Shown here: positions 1 to 5,718 of the stretch, piece by piece
Position numbering within the stretch: position 1 is the first letter of the stretch
Layout of the letters: the number at the start of each line of letters is the position of its first letter
NCBI GenBank assembly: GCA_022561675.1
Contig: JADFQT010000152.1
Coordinates: forward strand, 1 to 6,498
From: Chloroflexota bacterium
GTDB taxonomy: Bacteria; Chloroflexota; Dehalococcoidia; Lucifugimonadales; UBA3495
DNA: 6,498 nt
Reading direction: 5' to 3'
The notes under the pieces: generated by a model
What the model was told of the DNA's origin: nothing
Databases searched by the model: none
The model's input: the letters and a program-made list of their open reading frames with translations, nothing else
Made by a program: the position numbers and the translations under genes

Positions 1-68
1 CGATCAAAGGTGCATGAGGCCTGTCAGCCAGTGATCGGCTATTTGGACCGGCTGCATCTACTATCTAG

Positions 69-97
69 TTGAACCTAAAATTCGTTTGGGATAAGCT
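69..97 (+). promoter_or_regulatory. Weak sigma70-like promoter candidate
   Basis: TTGAAC at 69-74 (4 of 6 to TTGACA) is followed after 17 bp by TAAGCT at 92-97 (3 of 6 to TATAAT, keeping the first T, the A and the final T). It is the best-spaced pair I see upstream of the oxidoreductase. The -10 part overlaps the 5' arm of the hairpin at 88-118, so if the promoter is real the hairpin would not be transcribed whole. The two readings compete. Confidence 0.2.
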
Positions 98-118
98 AGC
101 GCCACCAGCGGCTATCCC
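88..118 (+). promoter_or_regulatory. Bulged hairpin in the 5' leader
   Basis: GGGATA at 88-93 pairs with TATCCC at 113-118. Continuing inward past a bulged A94, GCT (95-97) pairs with GGC (110-112, one G-T wobble). Past a bulged A98, GC (99-100) pairs with GC (108-109). That gives 11 pairs around a 7-base loop (101-107). It ends 39 bases before the start codon. No T-run follows, so it is a poor intrinsic terminator. It could be an mRNA 5' structure or a dyad protein-binding site. The pairing is seen in the sequence; the role is inference. Confidence 0.35.
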
Positions 119-146
119 GGCTTGGAGTCTGCATTCCACAACTATC

Positions 147-153
147 GGGGGAG
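147..153 (+). promoter_or_regulatory. Ribosome binding site fixing the oxidoreductase start
   Basis: The purine run GGGGGAG lies four bases before the ATG at 158, a slightly short spacing. A TGA in the same frame (155-157) directly abuts this ATG, so translation cannot begin further upstream in this frame. The other nearby ATG (154) is in a different frame from the long protein. Confidence 0.5.
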
Positions 154-157
154 ATGA

Positions 158-3079
158 ATGGCCACGGCAGTAGCAAACAGGATTCGAGGCAAGGAACGGG
201 AGGAACTGGCGCAGGAGCTGCGCCGCCGGGTTGACGGCGAGGTGCGCTTCGACCCCTTTTCCCGGGTGCTTTACAGTACCGATGCCAGCATCTACCAGAT
301 GGAGCCGGTGGGCGTGGTCATTCCCCGGTCCGTGGAGGACGTGCTGGCGGTTATGGAAGTGGCGCGGGACAGTGGCGTCCCAGTGCTGCCCCGGTCCGGG
401 GGCACCAGCCTGGCCGGGCAAACGGTGAACCACGCCATTGTGATGGACTTCAGCAAATACCTGGATCAGATGCTGGAGGTGAATCAGGAAGAGCATTGGG
501 CCCGGGTCCAACCCGGCATCGTCCTGGACCAGCTCAACCGGCAGCTTATGTCCCGTGGCCTCATGTACGCTCCAGACCCCACCACGTCCAGCCGGGCCTG
601 CGTCGGCGGCGGCATTGGCAACAACACCTGCGGGTCTCATTCCGTGATTTACGGCAAGACCCTGGATCACGTCAAAGAGCTCCACACCGTGCTTTCCGAC
701 GCTTCTCAGGCCCACTTCCGCCCCTTGGAAGCCCATGAGCTGGAGGCCAAGCTGAGCGGCGATAATTTGGAATCGGACATTTACCGGGGCGTCCGGCAGA
801 TTGCCCAGGATAATAGCGCGGAGATCGAGAGCCGATACCCCAAGATTCAGCGTCGGATCAGCGGCTACAACCTGGACGACTTCCTGGGGGACCGCCCGGT
901 TAATCTCTCTGAAATAGTGGTGGGTTCCGAAGGAACGCTGTGTGTGGTGACCGAAGCCAAGCTCAACCTGGTTCCCCGTCCCACCATGACCTGCCTCTCC
1001 ATCCTGCATTTCAAGGATATATTCGAGTCCAGCGAAGCCACCATGAGGGTGCTGGAGCACAAGCCCTCGGTGGTGGAAGTGATTGACAAGATGCTGCTGG
1101 ACCGCTGCCGGGGTTCCCTGGGATTCGCCCAGAACCTGTCCTTTATCGAAGGAGACCCCGGAGCGGTGCTGCTGGTGGAGTTTTACGGCGAATCGGAAGC
1201 TGAGTTGACCTCCAAGATGGACGCGCTGCAGGCGGATATGGCCCGCCAGGGCATGGGCTACGCCTGCGTCAACCTGTTATCCAAAGCCGAGCAATCCAAC
1301 GTCTGGAACATCCGTAAAGCGGGTCTGGGCCTGCTGATGAGCATCCACGGGGACGCCAAGCCGCTGCCCTTCGTCGAGGATACGGCGGTGGACCCCAGCA
1401 AATTGGCTCCCTTCGTGCGCCGGTTTGACGAGATAGTCCGCAGCCACGGCACCGAGGCGGGCTACTACGGTCACGCCAGCGTGGGCTGCCTGCACATCCG
1501 GCCGCTGGTCAGCCTGAAAGATTCGGAGGGAATCGCCCTCATGGTATCCATCGCCGAAGAGATCAGCGACCTGGTCAAGGAGTTCGGCGGCTCGATGAGC
1601 GGAGAGCATGGCGACGGGATCGTGCGGGGGGTCTGGACGGAGAAAATGTTCGGTCCCCAGATATACGATGCTTTCCGAAAGCTGAAGAAGACCTTCGACC
1701 CCCAGGGAATCATGAATCCCGGCAAGATTATCGATTGCCCGCCCATGACCGAAAATCTGCGCTACGGTGCGGATTATCAAGCCACCGCTATAGCCACCAC
1801 CCTGGATTTTTCCGCTGACTCCAATTTTGCCGGCGCGGTGGAAATGTGCAACGGTATGGGAGCCTGCCGCCAGCAAGGGGGCGTCATGTGTCCCTCCTAC
1901 CTGGCGACCAGGGACGAGGAACACTCCACCAGTGGAAGAGCCAATTTACTGAGAGCCGCCCTCTCCGGCGACCTGCCGGAAGGCGCCATGACCAGCAGGC
2001 GGCTCTACGATGCCCTGGACCTGTGCCTGGAGTGCAAGGGCTGCAAGTCCGAGTGTCCTTCCGGCGTGGACATGGCCAAGCTCAAGTATGAGTTCCTGGA
2101 AAACTATTATCAGTCCAATCCCATGCCCCTTCGCTCCAAGGTCTTTGCCCACATCAATCGATTTAGCAGATTGGGAAGCCGGTTTGCCCCCTTCTCCAAC
2201 TGGGCCGCCGGTAGTCCGGTGGGCAAGCTGGTTGCCACGAGGCTGCTGGGGATCCATCCCCGGCGCCGGCTGCCTCCCTTCGCCGCCAAGAGCTTTCCCA
2301 ACTGGTTTAACTCCCGGGGGAGGACAAGGGCCGCGCCCGCCGCCGGCGCTCCCGCTGCTGGAGGGAAGGTGGCCGTTTTCAACGACACTTTCATGAACTA
2401 CAACTACCCGGAAATCGGCATAGCCTGCGTGGAGGTGCTGGAAGCGGCCGGATTCGACGTGGAGCTGGTGAACGCCGGTTGCTGCGGGCGTCCCATGCTC
2501 TCCAAAGGACTGGTCAAGGAGGCGGCCCAGCAGGCCCGTGATAACATCGATCGGCTGTACGCCCTCGCTGAGCAGGGAATTCCTATCGTGGGCTGTGAGC
2601 CCAGCTGTTTGCTCACCCTGCGGGATGAGTATCCGGAATTGCTTCAAGACGAGAGGGCCCAGGCTGTGGCCCAGGGCAGCTATCTTATCGACGAATTTCT
2701 GGCCATGCTTCAGGACCAGGGTAGGCTGGAGTTGGCTTTCCAGGATGTGCCCAAGAAGATCATGTTCCACGGGCACTGCCACCAGAAATCCCTGGTGGGC
2801 ACCGCCAGCTCCTTGCTGGTTCTAGGGCTGCCGCCCGGATTTCAAGTGGAGCTGATCGATTCCGGCTGCTGCGGCATGGCGGGCTCCTTTGGCTTCGAGA
2901 AGGAGCACTACGAGATTTCCATGAAGATCGGCGAGCAGGCGCTCTTCCCGGCGATTAACGCCAAGGGTCCGGAATGGGAAGTGGCTGTCATGGGCGTTTC
3001 CTGCCGCCAGCAGGTGGAGCATGGCACCGGCCGCCGCGCCCGGCATTTGGTGGAAGTGCTGCGGGACGCCCTGCCCTAG
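158..3079 (+). CDS. FAD-linked 2-hydroxyacid dehydrogenase fused to Fe-S/CCG domains (D-lactate / D-2-hydroxyglutarate dehydrogenase-like)
   Basis: Predicted to oxidise a D-2-hydroxyacid at FAD and pass electrons through iron-sulfur centres to a carrier or quinone pool. Residues ~40-185 are the FAD_binding_4 fold, with the loop PRSGGTSLAGQ at 78-88 and GGGIGNNTCGS at 150-160; GSEGT follows at 256-260. Residues ~270-525 are the FAD-oxidase C-terminal domain. It keeps GHASVGCLH (438-446) and GEHGDG (482-487), so His439, His446 and Glu483 match the metal/substrate site known in D-2-hydroxyglutarate dehydrogenases, and NPGK sits at 520-523. Two ferredoxin-type motifs follow: C564-x5-C570-x7-C578-P and C623-x2-C626-x2-C629-x3-C633-P. 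After an Ala/Pro linker (~723-736) come two cysteine-rich CCG units: CCG 775-777 with C813/C817, and C874, CCG 904-906 with C949. Length (973) and order fit the fused family that includes E. coli YdiJ (about 1,018 residues). No signal peptide or membrane helix is seen. It is complete, ends in TAG and has no same-strand neighbour. Substrate cannot be fixed from sequence: D-lactate, D-2-hydroxyglutarate and glycolate-like acids remain possible. Confidence 0.93.
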   Translation: MATAVANRIRGKEREELAQELRRRVDGEVRFDPFSRVLYSTDASIYQMEPVGVVIPRSVEDVLAVMEVARDSGVPVLPRSGGTSLAGQTVNHAIVMDFSKYLDQMLEVNQEEHWARVQPGIVLDQLNRQLMSRGLMYAPDPTTSSRACVGGGIGNNTCGSHSVIYGKTLDHVKELHTVLSDASQAHFRPLEAHELEAKLSGDNLESDIYRGVRQIAQDNSAEIESRYPKIQRRISGYNLDDFLGDRPVNLSEIVVGSEGTLCVVTEAKLNLVPRPTMTCLSILHFKDIFESSEATMRVLEHKPSVVEVIDKMLLDRCRGSLGFAQNLSFIEGDPGAVLLVEFYGESEAELTSKMDALQADMARQGMGYACVNLLSKAEQSNVWNIRKAGLGLLMSIHGDAKPLPFVEDTAVDPSKLAPFVRRFDEIVRSHGTEAGYYGHASVGCLHIRPLVSLKDSEGIALMVSIAEEISDLVKEFGGSMSGEHGDGIVRGVWTEKMFGPQIYDAFRKLKKTFDPQGIMNPGKIIDCPPMTENLRYGADYQATAIATTLDFSADSNFAGAVEMCNGMGACRQQGGVMCPSYLATRDEEHSTSGRANLLRAALSGDLPEGAMTSRRLYDALDLCLECKGCKSECPSGVDMAKLKYEFLENYYQSNPMPLRSKVFAHINRFSRLGSRFAPFSNWAAGSPVGKLVATRLLGIHPRRRLPPFAAKSFPNWFNSRGRTRAAPAAGAPAAGGKVAVFNDTFMNYNYPEIGIACVEVLEAAGFDVELVNAGCCGRPMLSKGLVKEAAQQARDNIDRLYALAEQGIPIVGCEPSCLLTLRDEYPELLQDERAQAVAQGSYLIDEFLAMLQDQGRLELAFQDVPKKIMFHGHCHQKSLVGTASSLLVLGLPPGFQVELIDSGCCGMAGSFGFEKEHYEISMKIGEQALFPAINAKGPEWEVAVMGVSCRQQVEHGTGRRARHLVEVLRDALP

Positions 3080-3095
3080 CCAACCATCGGGGTCG

Positions 3096-3125
3096 GGGAG
3101 TTCCAGTAGAGGGAGCTCCGGTAGA
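3096..3125. repeat. Two imperfect 15-bp tandem copies, also able to form a hairpin
   Basis: GGGAGTTCCAGTAGA (3096-3110) is followed directly by GGGAGCTCCGGTAGA (3111-3125), 13 of 15 identical. Because GGAGCTCC is self-complementary, 3097-3104 can also pair with 3112-3119 (8 bp, one G-T wobble, 7-base loop). It lies 17 bases after the oxidoreductase stop. It could therefore help end or protect that transcript, but there is no T-tract, so I do not call it a terminator. Confidence 0.45.
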
Positions 3126-3161
3126 GGGTGCGCTCGACACCTCCTGGCAATTGGCATCTAT

Positions 3162-3352
3162 CTCAAAATGTCACCCCGAGCCCTTCGGCGTTGCTCAGGA
3201 TAAACTCCGCGAGGGGTCTAAAGTCCTGGGGACATGGGCCTTACCATATTGACTATGGTGTAACTGCAGTCCCGGCTCAGGAGGTATTATAGGCCCAGAT
3301 CTTAGATTCCTCGGACGCCTCGCTCCCTCGGAATGACAGGCTTGGTTTTGAG
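3162..3352. repeat. Degenerate inverted-repeat element, probable non-autonomous (MITE-like) dispersed repeat
   Basis: The two ends are inverted copies in nested blocks. CTCAAAA (3162-3168) pairs with TTTTGAG (3346-3352). TGTCACCCCGAG (3169-3180) pairs with CTCGGAATGACA (3327-3338), 10 of 12. CGAGGGGTCTAA (3210-3221) pairs with TTAGATTCCTCG (3302-3313), 10 of 12. GGGCCT (3236-3241) pairs with AGGCCC (3291-3296). Spacing between the first two long blocks differs, 29 bases on the left and 13 on the right, and the right end has 7 extra bases between the CTCAAAA and TGTCA blocks. A small hairpin, ACCATA/TATGGT with a 5-base loop (3243-3259), lies in the centre. There is no transposase. The wording of the arms (TGTCATTCCGAG, GCTCAGGATAAACTCCGCGA) resembles repeats I recall scattered between genes of Chloroflexota MAGs; that is memory, not a search. 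It sits between convergent genes and may fold as a two-way transcription barrier. Confidence 0.6.
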
Positions 3353-3379
3353 AAAATTACTTATGGTGTGCGTAGTCGT

Positions 3380-4441
3380 TCAGGGCAGCTTCAGCTCTTG
3401 GACCGTGGCGCCGAAGTTGCCCGCAGCCATACTCAGGTCCAGAATGTCGATTCGACCGTCGCCGTTGGCGTCGCCGAAGGGCAGGGTCAGCTCTGGAACA
3501 GTTACGGTCTGGCCGGAATTGATCTCCACGTTGGGCAGATTAACCGCGATGTGACCCGGGGACCAGATTGAAATATCGTAGGCACCCTCGGGTAGCAGCA
3601 GATTAAATCTTCCGTCCCGCTCCACCGGATGCGCCACATCCCCGACCTGCACCATTACTCCCCAACTGTCGACTCGCCCCTCCAGATGGGTCAACCCACG
3701 CAGCTGTCCCTGAAGAAAGGGATTTCGCAATGTGACCGTCGGGCTGAATTCTGCGTCCGTGTTGGCCAGAAAGAAGCTCTCCAGCCCGGTGGGTTGGGTG
3801 CCCACGGCAACCAGGCTTAATGGGCTAGACAGGCTGGCGTCGTGGTTGCCAAGGAATACCTCGGTATTGGGGATCGAAGCTGTGAATGTTTCCGGGCGAA
3901 TCAAGCCGGCTCCGAAGGAAGCGGCGGGTGCTTCTCCGCCGCTGCCATTTCCCAGGAGAATCGCGGCGAGGATTACCGTAATCGGTAAGGCTGGGCTCTG
4001 GGCATTGTTAGCGGGGTTTTCATCGGTAACCAGATCTGCGATGGCCCTGAGGTCATGAACTCCTGGGGACGCGCCAGAGGTATCCCACTGGAGGGTGAGG
4101 GCTAATATCTGGCCGGCCTCCAACGTCACACCGACCGCGTCGGCCTCCTTCCCGTCTGTCTCATCATGCAACTGGATTTCGAAGGATTCTTGACTTGTCC
4201 CCAGGTTGGCGGCAGTGATGTCAATTTTCACCACCTCGCCCCGATCGACCGATGAGACAGCGGCCTGGACACTGGTTATCGCAATGTCGTGGGTTAGCTG
4301 CTGACCGTCGGGGAAAGACTGGGCGATTTCCGGGTCACTGATTGCGGAGAAAAGGATCATCCCGATCAGGATCAAGCTGGTGACCAGCGCCGGGACGGGC
4401 CATTCTTTTGGATTATGAGCCGGGGGATTATGGGCCGACAT
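3380..4441 (-). CDS. Membrane-anchored protein with CARDB-like, carboxypeptidase-regulatory-like and dockerin-type EF-hand segments
   Basis: Function unknown; predicted to sit outside the cytoplasmic membrane on one N-terminal anchor. From the ATG at 4441 it has 353 residues. A short His/Asn/Pro-rich head is followed by a hydrophobic helix at ~16-34. Residues ~52-147 look like a CARDB adhesion-type beta-sandwich, ending in the typical DENPANN (140-146). A short hydrophobic stretch (~154-164) and a Gly/Ala linker follow. Residues ~245-320 resemble a carboxypeptidase regulatory-like beta fold (LEGRV, then FNLLLPEGAYDISIWSPGH). Residues 323-344 carry one dockerin-type calcium loop, GDANGDGRIDILDL, with ligands at D324, N326, D328, D332 and D335. 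The usual second dockerin repeat is absent and the protein ends 12 residues after NFG. There are no cysteines. A TTG at 4450 would add three residues and make a TTGA stop/start overlap with the gene before it. I prefer the ATG, only 5 bases after that stop; neither start has a clear Shine-Dalgarno. Either way it is probably co-translated with its upstream neighbour. Confidence 0.8.
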   Translation of the reverse strand: MSAHNPPAHNPKEWPVPALVTSLILIGMILFSAISDPEIAQSFPDGQQLTHDIAITSVQAAVSSVDRGEVVKIDITAANLGTSQESFEIQLHDETDGKEADAVGVTLEAGQILALTLQWDTSGASPGVHDLRAIADLVTDENPANNAQSPALPITVILAAILLGNGSGGEAPAASFGAGLIRPETFTASIPNTEVFLGNHDASLSSPLSLVAVGTQPTGLESFFLANTDAEFSPTVTLRNPFLQGQLRGLTHLEGRVDSWGVMVQVGDVAHPVERDGRFNLLLPEGAYDISIWSPGHIAVNLPNVEINSGQTVTVPELTLPFGDANGDGRIDILDLSMAAGNFGATVQELKLP

Positions 4442-4446
4442 TTCAA

Positions 4447-5394
4447 TCAAGGGGCTGAATAGATCAGCATAACCAGAGCACCCGATGCGCCCTTGTCCTG
4501 GTTCAGGTGTTCCAGCACCAGCGTGTGAGCGGATAAGCTGTTAAATGCGGGTAGGCCCACCGTGGAATAGTGGAAACTTCTGTCGCACTGGTCGCCGGTG
4601 ATATTCACTCCATCCAGAACAGTTCTGGCGCAGGGTAAATCGAAGGCGGAGATCCACATGGCAGTGGACACTTCCTGGACCACAAAGTTGCTGGGCACGG
4701 CGAAGGACATCACATCGGAACCGATGGTCCCCCGGGCGGTGGCAAACATCAGAAAGCTGGTGGCGGAGGGATGCTCCCAATGATAGTAGCCCAACTGGTC
4801 GTGGGTCACGGCGGGTTGTTTTAAAGCTTGAGTAAGCACCTCGTTGATCGCATCCAACAAGGTGGTCCGGCTGAGGTCGCTTAGCGCCGGGGTCTCTATA
4901 CTCAATTCCACCGCTTGCCAGGCACGGGAAGACTCCTGACCGCTGGAGAAGTAGGCCACGATCCAGCCGTCGTCGTCGTAATACAGGTTTACTGAGGTGG
5001 TCAGACTGTCGATGTTGATGATGGGGATGGCGCCAACGCTGAAGTTCGCGCCGGAGCCCAATAGCGTGCCGATGCCTGCACGAAAGAGGGTTGGGCCGGG
5101 ATTACTGAACAGAGCTTCATCCACCGCGCTCTTATCCAGGCCGAATTCGCCAGCACCGTCTGGGACACGATAATAAGCCGAGAATGCGGCCTCGGAGGCG
5201 GGAAAAGCCTGTCCCGTTTGCTGGAGGGATTCCCGGGCCTCCGCGGTAAGGCCCAGAGTGATGCCAGCAGACTGGACGGTGGCTTGTCGTCCCTGCGGTG
5301 TTCCGGTGGTGAAAATCGCAAAGAGTGCGGCTATACCCAAGACGAATAGCAGCAAGAATCGGGGCCGTGGTATGGCAAAAATAATACGGAACAA
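4447..5394 (-). CDS. Membrane-anchored or exported protein of unknown function
   Basis: I do not recognise a family. The 315-residue product begins with a basic head and a hydrophobic segment (~12-29, LLLFVLGIAALFAIF), then GTPQGRQ, so it is either an uncleaved anchor or a signal peptide. The rest is soluble and would be outside the membrane. A distinctive centre, LYYDDDGWIVAYF (137-149), is followed by a polar and helical region. Its only two cysteines, C255 and C270, are close together and could form a disulfide, in keeping with export. Start choice: the frame is open back to a TGA at 5454-5452 but has no ATG or GTG before the hydrophobic segment. TTG at 5394 is the best available start and keeps the anchor, with only GGGG as a weak ribosome binding site. 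It is the first gene of a likely two-gene operon with the dockerin-tailed protein, with which it nearly or actually overlaps. The coding call is well supported by its length and signal segment; the role is unknown. Confidence 0.75.
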   Translation of the reverse strand: MFRIIFAIPRPRFLLLFVLGIAALFAIFTTGTPQGRQATVQSAGITLGLTAEARESLQQTGQAFPASEAAFSAYYRVPDGAGEFGLDKSAVDEALFSNPGPTLFRAGIGTLLGSGANFSVGAIPIINIDSLTTSVNLYYDDDGWIVAYFSSGQESSRAWQAVELSIETPALSDLSRTTLLDAINEVLTQALKQPAVTHDQLGYYHWEHPSATSFLMFATARGTIGSDVMSFAVPSNFVVQEVSTAMWISAFDLPCARTVLDGVNITGDQCDRSFHYSTVGLPAFNSLSAHTLVLEHLNQDKGASGALVMLIYSAP

Positions 5395-5718
5395 ATGACC
5401 CCAGTCCGAAAGCAGTATGTCAACGATTTCTACCTTGAAAAGGGGCCATTGTCAACCCTTAATAATGAATATTAGGTCACCTTCATCTCGCCCAGAGTAA
5501 ATTGGTCCCCTTTTTGGTCCGGTGAAGAAATTACTAAACCTGGGACGTCCAAATCCCCTCAGTCCTCATTGCGCAGCTGACGAGGGTATGTAGGGCTCTT
5601 CCGCAGGCACGCTCTGAGACTCCTTTCCGGCTATACCACAGCCAAGTCGGGGTCTACGTGGACAGTCATACCAACCAGTGCGGGGTTTGATTTTATTTGA
5701 GGTAACCGGGATTTTAGT
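5395..5718. other. Non-coding gap between the amidase and the envelope pair
   Basis: No convincing gene, tRNA or rRNA is seen in these 324 bases. The part nearest the envelope pair holds the promoter candidate. Further out is a direct repeat TTGGTCC at 5502-5508 and 5514-5520 (12 bp apart, about one helical turn), a possible operator. Near the amidase end GGTAACCGG (5701-5709) and GGAAACCGG (5722-5730) form another near-repeat that runs into the coding end. No hairpin with a T-run follows the amidase stop, so its termination is unexplained. The stretch 5540-5690 shows nothing I can interpret. Confidence 0.5.
5427..5455 (-). promoter_or_regulatory. Sigma70-type promoter candidate for the envelope-protein operon
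   Basis: Read on the minus strand, a perfect TTGACA (5455-5450) is followed after exactly 17 bp by TAGAAA (5432-5427), 4 of 6 to TATAAT. Directly upstream is an AT-rich imperfect palindrome (5458-5475, CTTAATAATGAATATTAG on the plus strand) that could act as an UP-element or operator. Transcription would begin near 5420, leaving a leader of about 25 bases before the TTG start at 5394. A second TTGACA (5423-5418) lies 32 bases downstream but is too close to the start codon to serve this gene. Confidence 0.45.

Larger units (their letters stand above)
1..157. other. Leader region upstream of the FAD/Fe-S oxidoreductase
   Basis: No complete gene is visible here. On the plus strand, frame 1 is open from the window edge to a TGA at 70-72 (23 codons, ending ...LHLLSS). 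This could be the tail of an upstream gene, but such a short open stretch is also easily chance; frames 2 and 3 close early (TGA at 32-34 and at 13-15). The rest contains a weak promoter candidate, a bulged hairpin and the ribosome binding site, each listed separately. Confidence 0.4.

Noticed and set aside
154..156. ATG four bases before the chosen oxidoreductase start
   Set aside because: It is in a different frame from the 973-residue protein, so it cannot be an alternative start for it.
65..1060. 331-residue minus-strand open frame antisense to the FAD domain
   Set aside because: It lies opposite a strongly conserved, fully motif-supported gene, has no recognisable domain, and long antisense frames are expected in GC-rich coding DNA. 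The same applies to minus-strand frames at 1277-1924 and 1946-2782.
2010..2396. 128-residue plus-strand frame inside the oxidoreductase
   Set aside because: It is an out-of-frame shadow of the Fe-S region, rich in Pro/Ser/Trp, with no ribosome site or known motif.
2974..3252. Short plus-strand frames running past the oxidoreductase stop into the repeat element
   Set aside because: They start inside the confirmed gene in another frame and read through the inverted-repeat element; the translation has no family features.
3254..3369. TATGGTGT occurring at 3254-3261 and again at 3362-3369, as a possible target-site duplication
   Set aside because: One copy is inside the inverted-repeat element rather than at its edge, and an 8-base match is weak; likely chance.
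5418..5423. Second TTGACA as a -35 box for the envelope operon
   Set aside because: Its -10 position would fall at or inside the start of the coding region, leaving no leader.
5540..5700. Possible tRNA or small RNA in the gap after the amidase
   Set aside because: No cloverleaf pairing, T-loop signature or strong terminator-linked hairpin could be found.
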